Shown in pieces: positions 1-14,201 of a stretch of DNA of 64,000 nt. The DNA is from Geotrypetes seraphini (Eukaryota > Chordata > Amphibia > Gymnophiona > Dermophiidae): assembly GCF_902459505.1 (NCBI RefSeq), contig NC_047095.1:119537380-119601379 (forward strand), in the 5' to 3' direction. Both the position numbers and the translations under genes were made by a program. The notes beneath the pieces are model-generated. The model saw only the letters and a program-made list of their open reading frames with translations, was not told the origin of the DNA and did not search any database. How positions within the stretch are numbered: position 1 is the stretch's first letter; each line of letters begins with the position of its first letter.

Positions 1-201
1 GCTGAAGCATGAGAAATAGGGCCGAAAGAGTGTGAGAAGGAGACAACTTTCGAATGAGTGCTGTTAAGAACACTTTACACATTCCTGGGCTAGTTAGAAG
101 GAGTGTGGAAAACTTAGAAGATGAATGAAAAGTGGGAGGCCTTGTCTGAGCCACAGGAATGACCTGACAGGTACAGGTCTGGGTCTTGCAGTCCTACTTC
201 T

Positions 202-577
202 TAGGGTTGCCAGATTTCATTGGCAAAAAAAAAAAAAAAGAGGACATGTGGCCCTGCCTCATTCTGCACATCACCCCTAACCCCACTCTGCTCATTCTGC
301 CCCCAGCCCCACCCACTCCACCCTGTTCTGCCCCCCAGCGCCACTCCCACATGAACTTCATCTCGTCTTCCCTGAGCTTGGGGCCATGCCTGGAAGGCCT
401 CCGAGCGTTCGTGGAAGCGATGTGATGGCATTACGTTGCATCCTCGCCTACTCGGAGGCCCTCCAGGTGCAGCTCTGAGCTCAGGGCCTTCCGAAACCCG
501 GAAATCCCCCTGGGGAACCGGAACAGTCCTCTAAAAAGAGGACATGTCCGAGTTTTTCCAAACATCTGGTAACCCTA
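202..577. mobile_element. hAT-type MITE, TIR TAGGGTTGCCAGAT
   Basis: The element begins TAGGGTTGCCAGAT and ends ATCTGGTAACCCTA. An exact 8-bp target duplication, CTACTTCT, flanks it (194-201 and 578-585). Eight-base duplications are typical of hAT transposons. No transposase is visible. Confidence 0.85.
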
Positions 578-828
578 CTACTTCTCATAAGGGAAATAAG
601 AATTACAACCGTCATTTACTATGTTATGTTACAACAATGAAAACAAAAACCAGGGCGTCTTTTATAATGTGGACCATCTGCTAATCCTGAAGGGTCGATA
701 TTCAAAATGATTTAACTAATGGAAAGGTTCCTATCTTGTTAAATCGCATTAACTAGGCCTAAGCTGGATAGGCGGCAGCATGTATTTAGTTAGTGCCACC
801 AAATAACCAGGCAGGCCACCACTGCACG

Positions 829-1343
829 ATCCTGAGAATGTGGTAAAATCAGTGAGCTTTGCAGGGTTTAAAAAAAGGTTTGGATAATTTCCTAAAAGAG
901 AAGTCCTTAGACCATTATTGAGATGGCTTGGGGTAATCCACTGCTTATTCCTAAGATAAGCAGCATAAAATCTATTTTACTCTTTGGGATCTTGTCGAGT
1001 ATTTGGTACCTGGGTTGGCCACTGTTAGAAACATGATACTGGGCTTGATGGACCTTCGGCATGACAACTCTTATGTTCTTATGTGAGCCAAGTATAGGAC
1101 AATTAAGCCATTGTGATATCACTGATGAGGTTGGCTCTTATTGGTGGAATGAAGCATTATGACATCACAATCTCAGCTCTGGAATATTGCTACTCTTTGG
1201 ATTTTTTGCCAGGTACTTGGGACCTGGGTTGGCCACTGTTGGAAACAGAATACTGGGCTTTGGTCTGTCCCAGTATGGCAATTCTTATGTTCTTTTATGG
1301 AAGGCATTACGGCACCTCTGATGTTCAGTGATGGCGCTGGATA
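829..1343 (+). repeat. CR1-like LINE 3' tails
   Basis: Two successive copies of the LINE 3' region, each ending in GTTCTTATG-type octamers. The first (829-1083) reads through the TTGGCCACTGTTAGAAAC and GGCTTGATGGACCTTCGG blocks; the second (1086-1300) is the variant starting GAGCCAAGTATAGGACAA that also forms the 219-bp array near 52 kb. Confidence 0.7.
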
Positions 1344-2029
1344 ACTAAGTGGGCAAACAGGACTACACCTGGATGTTCAGTGCCGGTTTCCAGATAGGAG
1401 CCAAAGACCAAGCTATATCAATAAGGTCTTAAGAAAGAAAGAAAAAATAAATAAATAAATTGTTCAGATGGGTCCTGCATGTTCTTGGCAGAATTAACTG
1501 GTTGATATATTAGAAGATTTTTTTTTCTTTTACTCTTGATAATCACAGTTCCTACTGCATGTCTTTTTGCCCAGATCAAAGATGGCCACCAAATGCCTCA
1601 AGCATGACTCTGTGCTTATTTTACCAGCTTATATATTTTGATCTGGCGTAGTCTCCTCTACATCGTGACGGGGATGTTTCCCCTAATTTTATATCCCTTC
1701 CCAACTCATCTATCTCAATCGTGGCAATGGTAGCCCTCAGTGAGACGTGAGGTTGCCAATCGGATCCAGATTCACCTCACAGGGTTGATCCAGTCCCAGG
1801 CTGCCACACTGCATGCAGGGACTTGTAGTCTTTAGGGAAATTCAAATTACAACTAAAAGAACAATTGGCAACCCTAGCTAAGAGCCAAGAACAAGGTTTG
1901 TTGTGATCCTTCCGGAACCCTGCAACCATGGGTCCTATATCCAGCCACTAGGAGGTGTCACTATTGTGTGATTTCTGAATCTCCTCCCCAGGTCTGGATG
2001 ATCCAGGGACCAAAAATAATAATAATAAC

Positions 2030-2400
2030 AATTTTTTTATATTCCGCAGGACCGTGAAGTTCTATGCGGTTTATAATGATTGTTACAGATTGAGTGGAAT
2101 CAACAAAGTATAAACTTGGTGATCGACAGTTCTAGAAATCGTTTGTTGAGGACTAAGATTGTATAGGTTGGTTTCCTAAGTATTTCAGGAACAGATGTGT
2201 TTTTAGATGTTTCCTGAATTCCCTATAGATAGTAGGCACGAGTAATTGTTCTAGATCTTTACCCCACAGTGCTTGTTGATGTGAGAAAAGACCTGAGCTG
2301 AGACTGAAACCCAGGTCTCCATTAAAAAAACAAACAAACGTTAGGTAGTAACTCCTGAATACAAAAACTCGGTACAATATGAGACAGCACTATGATCATT
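2030..2400 (-). repeat. Unclassified interspersed repeat
   Basis: This stretch (TTTATATTCCGC then GAAGTTCTATGCGGTTTA) resembles segments near 4.95 kb and 12.75 kb (TATATACCGC and TTCTAAGCGGTTTA), so it is dispersed. No coding remnant beyond a short minus-strand ORF is seen. Class unknown. Confidence 0.45.
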
Positions 2401-2412
2401 TTGAATACTCAC

Positions 2413-2503
2413 CATGAGTGAAAGAAGCCCTGAACAGAGAGGAGGATGAGAATCAAAGTTGGGACGGCTGATCGGAGACCCTGTGCTTCGCTAGTCTGAG
2501 CAT
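2413..2503 (-). CDS. Ig receptor exon 6: stalk and membrane segment
   Basis: Acceptor TATTTCCAG and perfect donor G|GTGAGT frame a 91-bp exon in the expected phase. It reads DAQTSEAQGLRSAVPTLIL then ILLSVQGFFHS, a short stalk followed by about 18 mostly hydrophobic residues. The exon ends in phase 2, so at least one more coding exon must follow; none was recognisable in the remaining 2.4 kb, which is mostly repeats. Confidence 0.65.
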
Positions 2504-5500
2504 CTGGAAATAGATGGAAGAAGACAGCCCTCAGTAAGTTGGACATCATAGAAAGATGTGGGCAGATAAGGGCTACAGCCCATCAAGTCTGCCCACACTA
2601 TTGACCCACCCTTAAGTCTACTGACCCCCTTAAGTATAATTATAATTATACTACCACTCTACTGACCCGCTCTTTCAAGTCTATACCCTAGTGACCCTAT
2701 TCCTTGGCATGACCCTCGTAGGGATCCCACATAGGTATCCCATTTATTCTTGAAGTCTGGGATGCTGCGGGCCTCGATCACCTGCACTGGAAGCTTGTTC
2801 CAATGCTCAATCACTCTTTCCGTGAAGAAGTACTTCCTGGCTTCTCCACGAAACTTCCCTCCCCTGCGTGTGGTTTTAAAATGTAAAATACAGCCAAATC
2901 GAAATAAAAGCTTGAAAACATTTGCGTTGGCAGTGTTTAATTTATAGATCTGTCATTTTACCCAACTCCAGCAGGGAGACCTTTTGGCCAGTTCTAGTTT
3001 TAAATTACATCCAGTGGCCTCAGGCGCCTTCTTGGCTAGGGTTATCACATTTTACTTCAGTAAAATCCGGACCCCCTAGACTCGCCCCCCCCCCAGGCCC
3101 GCCCAGCTCCACCCATCCCCGCCCTGTTACGCCCCAGCTCTGCCCTCAGCTCCTCCCCATGTTGCCTGTGCACGTGACATCATCATATTGCATCCGCACA
3201 TGCCCCTCCTGATGTGATTTCTTTTCAAAACCCAGTCAAAGTGCTGGGTTTTGAAAAGCCACCCAGACCCTTGGACATGTCCTTAAAAGGAGGACATGTA
3301 CCGGATGTCTGGTAACCCTATTCTTGGCTGGGGCACCAGCACCTCCCCCCCCACCCCGCATAATTCTTGCTCGTGTCGACCTCGGCTTCCTTCTGATGTC
3401 ACTTCCTAGTCACGAGACCAGGAAGTGACATCAGAAGAGAGCCAAGGCTGGCGCAAGCAGGAGATGGAAAATGATGCTCACACCGGCAAACGTTTCAAGC
3501 GGTACACAGGGTGGGGGTGCTTGAGTGGCAGGGCGCCTCCCTTCCTCCCTCCGCCACTTCTTACATCCCAATGCAGTGTGAAATTTGTAGTTCTTGAGTG
3601 ATATCAGTGTTGCAGGTCCCATAATGCAATCAGAATGAGGTTGGAAGAAATCCATAACTGGCCTAAAATCTCCCTCCTCGGAGAGGGTGACTTGGTAGCT
3701 CTAAATTTAGTCCTGACTTTGCATCAGTTTGGCTGATGCCTGACTGAACTGAACTCCAGATCTCCATGCATATGCTGAGCCAAGCCTAGTTTTGCATCAT
3801 TGCATGCTGGGACCTGTAGTTCCATTTTTTTTTCTCACAGATCAACAGGAGGACTATTGGAGGAAAACACAGAACTGGGGTCAGAGAAAGGCACGGTTTT
3901 GGGATTGCTGTTACCAAAGAGATCTGCTGACCTTTGGTCCTGATGTGGTACTGGAAAGATGTCTGTTCCTTGCCTTCTGCGGACAGGCTGCATCTCCAGG
4001 CCCCTATGAAATCTGTGACCTGGAGAACTTGAATGACCAGCTGCAAGCCGGTGCTGGTTTGGGTGACCTGGACACGTTCTTCGGTTCCTGGGGTCAAAGG
4101 CTTGCCTTGGTTGTCAAACCAGGCCAAAGAAACATTGTTGAGGTTCAGATTGTACCGTACAGAGCAAGTCAGGATGATGCCGGAGCTGTTTTGCAGGACA
4201 TCGGAGGTGTTGGTGACCACTGGGAATGAAAACGAGAATGCTTTTAACAACAGATCACTGTATTGGGAAAAAATTATAATCTAATACACAACTTATTAAT
4301 CACACTATACCAAAAAGGTTCAAGGCGATTTACACCCAAAGATGCCGTAAAATCTACAGTAACATACAAAAGCGATCAATAATTAAAATATCATCATACC
4401 ATGAATATTACAACAAGTCATATAAAAACAGCATTTGGATGAACTGAAGCACAGAAGGAGAAAGGGACTCACCTGGAGGTTACACAGAGAATCAATGACA
4501 GGGCCGGACATTAGAACTGAGGCCCAAATAAATACAGTGACTCACTCTGAAGTCACAGCAGAGTGAGCAAAGCCGGGGATTAGCACCGAGGCACAGGGAG
4601 AAAAAGCAATATGCCCTCAGTACACACCTGGAATTAGTGACAGAGCCGGGGCTTAGAACTGAGGCACAGATAGGTACAGCCTGAGGTCACAATGACAAAG
4701 CTGGGGATTAGACCCAATGGCCATTGATTACTGACAATGCTGGAGAGGGGAAGATTGGAGGGGGGAGAGGGGGTTGATGTCTTTTGCTCAACCTCGGTCA
4801 ATGTCAGAGAAAGGCATCTGCTCTGTTCCCCTCCCAAAACCCTGATTAGAAACACAAGCTGATTGTCATTATTAATCTACTTCTGATTGATCCATGTTGA
4901 CTATGATGATAAGTGACATCTCAGGCTGGTTTGGTAGGTTTAAGTTTATTTAAGTTTAAGTTTATTAGGATTTTATATACCGCCTATCAAGGTTTTCTAA
5001 GCGTTTTTTTACAATCAGGTCCCCAGTTTAATCTCTGGGCCAAGTCTTCCGATTCTCTCAACCTGCTGGAGTCCAGATGCATCATTCCACAGGCCAGAAT
5101 TGTTGCTACAATGACAGGATTAAAATAAGGGGGGGGGGGGAGGGGGATAAATGGAGGGAACATTTCTGGGTATTTGCAAATGAAGGCTTATGGCACCAGG
5201 ATCCCACCCTTGGTTCTGACTGAATGGAAAGCCTTAAATGAGCAGGGTCACCTGGGACAGGCTGAGCATTTACAGACTTTCAGTTCCAAATTTTCTAAGA
5301 AAAACTGGAACTATAAGTAAGGTTACCAGACTTTGTTAAAATAAAACCCAGACATATGGCCCCGCCCCATTCCACAGAAAACTAGGATATGACCAGTCCC
5401 TGACGGCTTCCAGCAACTTTTCCTTTGAAGAACACAGGGAACAGAATTCACCTTCTTCCACAACAGACAGGACTCCAAGTCGGAAGCTCTGCACAAGGCT

Positions 5501-8500
5501 GGACGAGCCCGAGGCGTTGAATTCCAAACAGTGGAAGCTCCCTGCATCCGCCGCCTTCACACTGGACAGGAGCAACGTCGAGTTGGGCAGCAGAATCAGG
5601 TCCGCCCCGCATCGGGAACAGCTAGGAGGCCCAGAGGCGGGCACGACAGAGATCGGGTGGGACTCGGAATCTCCAATCCGTCTGTATCCCCATTCCAACC
5701 TCTCCCCCTCCTTCAGGAGTGAGGGGTCCACACAGGGAAGCTGCAGCGGGAGGCCTTCGGCGACAAAGAGCATCAGAAGTGACCCTGCAAGAGTAACGAG
5801 AAATCTGCTGAGTTATTAAAAATAAATAAATACATAAAACCACAAAAACGGGTCGACATTCTAAGTGATTTAACCAGGCAGGAGAGGCTCTGGCCTGACG
5901 CAGGAGCACATTTTCAGCAAGCGCTTAACTGGATAGTGCTGTTCAATATCCGCTCTGACCACCGTGGTATCCTCCAGTTACTGCTGGGGTGGGCTGGGGC
6001 GGAATCAGGGCACTGGTGATATTGAAGAAGTATATGGGGTAGGGATAGGAGGGCATGAGTATGGCATGGGGGAGGGGGCAGAGAGTTGCTGGTGCTCTCA
6101 CAAAGATGGCGCCTGAGGGGGGGGGGCTGCCCTCCCGCCCTTACTACACTGGCGCCATGTATCTCCAACTAAGACCCATCATGGTACTTAAAGCCAATTA
6201 GCGCCTAATTTATGTAACTGGCAATATTTTGTATCCCTGCACGTGCAATTTTGTCCAAAATGTTCAAAGAATTAGAGGGCAGGGTATCCAGTGCCCACGA
6301 TATTTAGGTCTCATATGGCAACTGGTGGCCAGCGTTTAAAGAAATGTTATTAATTTTGTAAAACATCTGACCCTCCCCAAAAGCAGATGGCTACCTCTCA
6401 CTGGGATCACCACTTCCTGCACAGCTTTGGTTTCCGTGTTTACAGAGAGTCCGCACTTCCACTTCCTTCTGTGGTCCGATTGCTGCACGGTGACCTTCAA
6501 GTTGGAGAAGGTTCCTCGGGACTGGATGCTGTACCGTCCGGTCTGGTTGCCGATCAGCTGCCCGGAGCTATCGGTCCAGCTCACCTCGGCCCCCTGAGGG
6601 TTCCGGCTGCACTGCCTCTCGTCCAGGTCACAGGTCATGGAGCAGCGCATGAAAATCTCACTGTCCTCTCCAACAGGGCCTCGGGGGGACATTTGGACTG
6701 GAAAAAAAAAGGTCAAACAAGAGACGACGTTTTAGAAAACCAGAGCAGACTCCAGCGGAGCCAAGTGAAGTGCACAGATTAGGAAAACACACCAGAGGGG
6801 TTTGCCATGATCTTAAACTGAAGATAGGACATTTTAGCTGTGAGCAGAAAGTTCAGCGGGAGAGTGGCAGCTTGTTGATGAGGAAAGGGTGAGGACAGCG
6901 GGAATAATGGAATGAGGTATGAAGAGAGACTGAACAAATTGCAGCTCTACACTCTCGAGGAACGTAGGGAGAGGGGAGACATGATCGAAACATTTAAGTA
7001 CCTCACAGGACGTGTCGAAGTGGAAGATGATATTTTCTTTCTCAAGGGACCTCGGCCACAAGAGGGCACCCGCTCAAACTCAGGGGCGGAAAATTTCATG
7101 GCGACACCAGAAAGTATTTCTTCACAGAGAGAGTGGTTGATCATTGGAACAAGCTTCCAGTGCAGGTGATCGAGGCAGACACCGTGCCAGACTTTAAGAA
7201 TAAATGGGATACCCATGTGGGATCCCTACGAGGGTCAAGATAAGGAAATTGGGTCATTAGGGCATAGACAGGGGGTGGGTAAGCAGAGTGGGCAGACTTG
7301 ATGGGCTGTAGCCCTTTTCTGCCGTCATCTTCTATGTTTCTATGATGGGTCATTTGGCCTTTATCTGCCATCATGTTTCTATGTTTCTATAATCAGAAAG
7401 TTCTATGACATCACAATGCAGGTGTAAAGAGCCTTAGCCTATAGGAAGAGGAGATGTAAATGTTAAGAGCCTTAGCCAATAGGGAGAGGAGGAGAGAGTG
7501 TTGATCATTGGAACAAGCTTCCAGTGCAGGTGATCGAGGCAGACAGCGTGCCAGACTTTAAGAATAAATGGGATACCCATGTGGGATCCCTACGAGGGTC
7601 AAGATAAGGAAATTGGGTCATTAGGGCTTAGACAGGGAGGTGGGTAAGCAGAGTGGGCAGACTTGATGGGCTGTAGCCCTTTTCTGCCGTCATCTTCTAT
7701 GTTTCTATGATGGGTCATTTGGCCTTTATCTGCCATCATGTTTCTATAATCAGAAAGTTCTATGACATCACAATGCAGGTGTAAAGAGCCTTAGCCTATA
7801 GGAAGAGGAGATGCAAATGTTAAGAGCCTTAGCCAATAGGGAGAGGAGGAGAGAGTGTTGATCATTGGAACAAGCTTCCAGTGCAGGTGATCGAGGCAGA
7901 CAGCGTGCCAGACTTTAAGAAGAAATGGGATACCCATGTGGGATCCCTACGAGGGTCAAGATAAGGAAATTGGGTCATTAGGGCATAGACAGGGGGTGGG
8001 TAAGCAGAGTGGGCAGACTTGATGGGCTGTAGCCCTTTTCTGCCGTCATCTTCTATGTTTCTATGAGGTGGCGACGCAGTCAGAGATGATTGCAAAAAAG
8101 GTGGCGCGCTGCAGATTCAAACTCAGAAACAGAGAAAATGATGCCAGAAAAAGACTGTACAGCCTATCTATGCTGCCCTTCCACACCAACTGCTCGGTTT
8201 CTACACTCCCTCCATCTCCCTCAGAGATTCTCTGTGCTTGTCCCATGCTTTTGTGAATTTATTTATTTGTTCAGTTTTCTCAATGGTTCTCCCAGGGGGA
8301 GCTCAGAGTGGTTTATATTAATTCATCCAGGTACTCAAGCATTTTTCCCTGTCTGTCCCTTTGGGCTCACAATCTGTCTATCAAACACAATCTCTTTGAA
8401 CCCACAATCTCAGGGTGCTGAGGCTGTAGCTTTAACCACTGGGCCACTCTAGAAATCAAAATGTAGCAAAATTTATTCAATTTTCTATAGTGTTCTCCCA

Positions 8501-11500
8501 AGGCAGCTCAGAATATATTCAAGTTCTCAAATATTTTTCCCTGTCTGTCCCAGTGGGCTCACAATCCACAGGGAAACTGTTCCATGCTTCCACTACCCTT
8601 TCTGTAAGGAAACATTTCCTTTGATTACTTCTGGAACTGTCCCCTTTCACCACTATCCAGAGCCGTCTTTCCAATAAAAAGGCCCCAGTGAGGTTAAACT
8701 TGGAAGCTGATTGGTCTTCCTCGTTTTGAAATGGGCATCTGCATTGGTTGAGGCATATCATGTGATTTTAAAAGGTGCCATTTTAAATGAATACTAAGGA
8801 AGTGCATTTTGGGTCCTAGGTAGGCGATTTATTTTGTCAAAATTATTTAAATACAATTTGTTTTCATGAAAGATCTTTAAAGGTGTTTTGTTTTGTGAAT
8901 CATAGCCAATGTCAACATGTGGATCCTATCTTTTTTTTTTAAGTTAAGCAATCCTTATATCTGGTTATAAATGTGCGTGAACATATTGAAATTGATGTTC
9001 AAAATATATAATAAAGACAGATGATGATGCAAAGTGAATCATGAGGATTGGGTCCCCATGTGAAACGAGTCACTTCTGAGGTCTGACAAGACTACAAATA
9101 TTTTTTATAAGTAAAATTGTTATAGCATTGTGAACTTGGTTGACCATGGGGTTATTTCTTCACAATGGTTGTGCGCTAGCCAAAACCCTGACCAGACTCA
9201 CCTGTTAGTAGTATCAGAGTCACTTGCTTCAGCACGGGCTGGTCAGCAGGGGAGTTGTGCTGGACACAGGTGTAGATCCCAGCGTCCTGCGGTTGCAGAT
9301 CGTGCAGCTGGAGAGCATTGTTGGAGAGAACTTCCACTCTGTTGCGTTTGTCGGAAAGGGATGTAGCAAGCAAGCTCTCGGGACTCGAGGGCACAAGTGC
9401 AGGTGGCTCAAATCCTGGCCGGGAAAAGCCCCATAGGATGGGCGCTGATGCTTGGTTGTCACAGGTAAAAAGGATGGACTGTCGTAGGGTAGAATATATT
9501 ACATCATCTGGAAGAAAAAATAAATCGTATTACCCTACTGTTTTCTACCAATGTACAAGGCTCAAACACTGAATTTATCCCCTTGCCCATTGTCTAACTC
9601 TTCCAGTCTCCCTGAATCCTCCAGTTAGGAGGTGTCAGACTTTGTATCCCCGTATCCATCCCCTGAACCCTCCTATAAGAATAGCCATACTGGGTCAGAC
9701 CAATATCCTGGTTCCATAGTGGCCAATCCAGGTCATAAGTACCTGGCAGAAACCCAAAGAGTAGCAGCATTCCAGAATCTCAAAGAGTAATCAAGACTCT
9801 GGAACCCCAAATAGCAACATTCCATGCGGAATCCTCAAAGAATAGCAAGATCCCATGCTACTGATCCCAGGGCAAGCAGTCTCAATAGTAGACTATGAAC
9901 TTTTCCTCCAGGAACTTGTCCCAACAATTTTTAAACCCAGAAACGTTAACCGTAGTTACCACATCCTCTGGCAATGAGTTCCAGAGGTTAACTATTCTTT
10001 GAGTGAAAATATATTTCCTCCTATTGGTTTTATCCCCAGTGCCCTAGAGGTGACAGATTTTGGATCCCTCTGCTCATGCCCTGAGCCCTACAATCTTCAA
10101 GGTATCAAAAACTGCACAATGGATGATGAAAAGCAATGCGTGAGAGCTGCTGATGTCTCCATGAAAGTTTCAAGAAGCTGCAACCATGAAACAATTTCCT
10201 ATTGCACTGGACAACATGGGGACATCTTGTCCAATTGCATAATCCAGGGATACGTCATACTTCGTGAGGATATTCATATATCCACCCACGTCATAATCTA
10301 GAGAACGTTTTACAAAATAACTCTGCAATGTATCTGTCTGTGTGCAACATCTGCCCGTTAAAAACACGTCCTTCCTGACCTTAAGCTGATGATAAAGAGT
10401 TAACCTCTAGGAAAGTTTCGATCTATGAGACTCCCTTCAAAAACCCTGCAAGAAGACAGGTTTCCATCCTAAAAAGTGGGGAGGGTCTAAATTGTTATTT
10501 TTATTTATTTATTTTTAATCCGTCTTTATCCGGCTTACAAAGTTCCATACCTAATAAAATTGCAAAATAAAAAAAGTTACCATACAGAATAAAATCACTA
10601 AGGCACGTTAAATGCTAACATGCCCATTGTATTCTATGTACAAGGACCCCAAAATAAAAGACATCCATTAAGTAGAGGAAAATACAGAGTTACAGTAGTC
10701 TATCTGCATAGTCACAATATGAACGCATTCAAACTGTTCTTAAGTACCATTGTTCTTCACTTTAATAAACCATTTTACTGGATCGTGCGATCCTGTTGGG
10801 GAAGAAAGTGACACTTCACTATTGGATCTCTTCGGACTCTCCTACGCTTGCACATTGGCGTACGTTGATGTTACAATTAGCATCCACGGAACATCTGTAT
10901 CATTCCTCATTGGATTCAATGGAGAGCCGAGCGTATTGTACTCGTTGGGAGCCATTCTGGAATCCATTGACACCCAGAGCTCGCAGCCATTTGCTAAATG
11001 TTTGATCCCCACTGACCTTGGACACACTGGACTGGAATATTTCTATTGTACTTTGTGATTTCTGTTGTTGGGGGGGGGGGGGAAGTCAGGGACGGAGTGG
11101 CACTGGGCTGAATTTTTGTACTCACTGCTTATTGTTGTACACTACGTTGCTGTTTGGTGTTTATTTTTTGAAAATTTAATAAAACACATTGGAAAAAATA
11201 AATAAACCATTTTACCTGTTTGAACCAGCTAGGGAAATGGGCTGAAAAGTGGCAGATGAAGTTTAATATAGACAAATGCAAAGTGATGCACCTGGGCACG
11301 AAAAACAAGGAACATGAATATAAAATATTAGGTGTGACTTTGGGCAAGAGCGAAAAAGAAAGGGACCTGGGGGTACTGATAGACAGGACCCTGAAGCCGT
11401 TGGCACAATGCGCAGCGGCGGCAAAGAAAGCCAACAGGATGTTGGGCATGATTAAGAAGGGGATCACGAGTAGATCGGCGGACGTCATAATGCCGCTTTA

Positions 11501-14170
11501 CAGAGCAATGGTCAGACCACACCTGGAGTACTGTATCCAACACTGATCTCCCTATCTAAAGAAGGATATAACCCTGCTGGAGAAGGTGCAGAGGCGAGCC
11601 ACGAAGCTAGTCAAAGGTATGGAGAATCTGAGCTACAAGGAACGGCTCAGAAAACTGGGATTGTTCACCCTTGAAAAGAGAAGACTGCGAGGGGATATGA
11701 TAGAGACTTTTAAAATACTAAAAGGATTCGACAAAATAGAGCAAGAAACATCGTTATTCACATTGTCAAATGTGACACGGACAAGAGGTCATGGACTGAA
11801 ACTGAGGGGCAACAGGCCCAGGACAAATGTCAGGAAGTTCTGTTTCACACAGCGAGTGGTGGACGCTCGGAGGAGGTTGTGACGGAAACCTCCATTATGG
11901 GATTCAAGTGCAAGTTGGATGCACACCTCCTTGGAAATCACATTGAGGGATACGGGTAAAAAGGTCTTCATCAGGGAATACCTAGATTGGCCTCCGCATG
12001 TGCGGGTCGCCGGACTAGATGGACCTAAGGTCTGATTTGGTGAAGGCATTTCTTATGTTCTAATTCAGACCACTGGCTACCCATTTCACATAGGGTTACT
12101 TTCAAAATACTACTTTTTACTTTCAAAGTTCAATCTAATCACATTCCATCCTTTAGAGATAGGCTGTTAATTCCATATGATCCACATAGAATTCTACGTT
12201 CTTCCCAACACTACCTTGTAGCGGTCCCTCCATTATGCCAACTGTTTTATGATACAACGCAGAAAACAATCTTCTCTGCGACCGCTCCCACACTGTGGAA
12301 TACATTACCTCTGACCTTGAGACAAGAAAAGAATCTCAATCATTTTAAATCTAATCTTAAAACATTTCTTTTCAGAGATGCTTTTGAGATTTATACTTCA
12401 TTTTTTAATTCAAAATCTCAGCCATCAGGCCTTACATAAATGATTCCTTTTGTGCCTTTTGCTTTTTACCTCCCCTTTCATTTATTTTATGCAATGTATC
12501 CTCCCCATTTGCCCATCTGTATCATTTTGTGTCTGTATGGTAATTGTGAATTTGTTCCCTTTATTTTATTTTTTTTTAAATCTTTTTAAAACTTTGTATT
12601 AATTGGAAACCGCTTTGACTATAAAAGCATGAGGTAAAACTCTTTATAGTTTATAAATCATTCCTTTTGGCTAAGTCTTAATAATAATAATACTGTAATT
12701 TATAGCTAAATAGACATATGTAATGTAATGTAATGTAATTTATTTCTTATATACCGCTACATCCGTTAGGTTCTAAGCGGTTTACAGAAAATATACATTA
12801 AGATTAGAAATAAGAAAGGTACTTGAAAAATTCCCTTACTGTCCTGAAGGCTCACAATCTAACTAAAGTACCTGGAGGGTAATAGAGAAGTGGAAAGTAG
12901 AGTTAGAGGAAAAATAAAAATAAAATAAACATTTTAACAAGACAGCATTGATCTAAATACTTTGGAGAGGAGAGAAAGGAATAGAAGCAGAAGGGGGAGC
13001 CGTTGAATTCTGGAGAAATTTAAATGATAGAAATAGAACAAAACAAAGACAAAAGGCAAAACAATAGATAAGATTAAAGATAAATCATAAGCTGGAAAGA
13101 AAAATAAAATAAAACTTTGTCTTCAATCCACGGTTTCAGCGTCAAGATCAAGAAACTGTTTTAGTTTACTTTTGTGATTATGATAAACGTACCGAGGGCC
13201 TCAAAATAGTACCTGGTGGGCCGCATGTGGCCCCTGGGCCGTGAGTTTGAGACCACTGCTCTAGAGGAAGTCGGATCATTAGAAGTCTCAAGGAAATCAG
13301 TTGCGTTAGAAGAGACCTGATTGACACCCGACCTAGTTTAGTAATATAATTTGATAAAAAGGGGGATTTCTGCTGTGAACACGACATCCTTAAGGATCAG
13401 TATTTCATCCAGCATCGTGCTTCTTGGTATAAACAGCCTGCGTGAGCTGAAAAATCTCACCCCACCTTTTCCACCTCGATCTCTTCAGGCTACAATATTT
13501 CATCTCCACTAAAGGATGTGACTCATGTTCACTCGTAGCAAGAAACTCTACTAAAAAGCTACAGCCACCACATGCTGCTACATTTGTCTGGTGACCCTCA
13601 TCCGTGTAAATAAAGAAGGGATGGGGGGGGGGGGTTCCTTCCAGATGCCTACATCCTTGCGTTTCTAATTTCTCGACGTAAATTTTAATGAGGGCTGCTC
13701 TCCTCTTACACGGGGCAGTCACAAGTTCTGTTCAAGCCAGGCATCTGCCCTGATTGCCAAGTTTCCTTTTTGAGTCAGTCTCTGACAAACCCAAATAGAA
13801 AAGGGGAGTGCATAAAACAACCCTCACCCTAGGTACCATTTGTCCATTGACTGCACCGCTCGTAAATATTCATGTACTTATAACAGTTTATATGCTGCAC
13901 TGTCCAAATTCTAGGTGGGCTTACAACAGCAACCTCATACATATCTCTAACGAAATATAAAAACATCTAAAAGGTTCATTATCGGCCTGACAGCAAATAA
14001 TCCATAACTGTTCTTTAATAAAAGCCTTCGCTGATATCATTAAAAAAAAAAAGACTAATCAAAAGCCTGACTAAAAAAAAATAATTTTAAGTTGCTTTCT
14101 AACTTCAAATAATGCTCAGTCTTCTGTAGGTCCTCTGGAAGTGTATTCCAAAGGCACACATTCTCTCTAA

Positions 14171-14201
<31 letters not shown>

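Noticed and set aside
1-2400. Search for the cytoplasmic exon of the Ig receptor
   Set aside because: No minus-strand exon with a phase-2 acceptor and a plausible tail could be told from chance; the stretch is mainly MITE and LINE-tail sequence.
3792-4229. 145-codon plus-strand ORF
   Set aside because: It is the antisense shadow of the fourth Ig exon.
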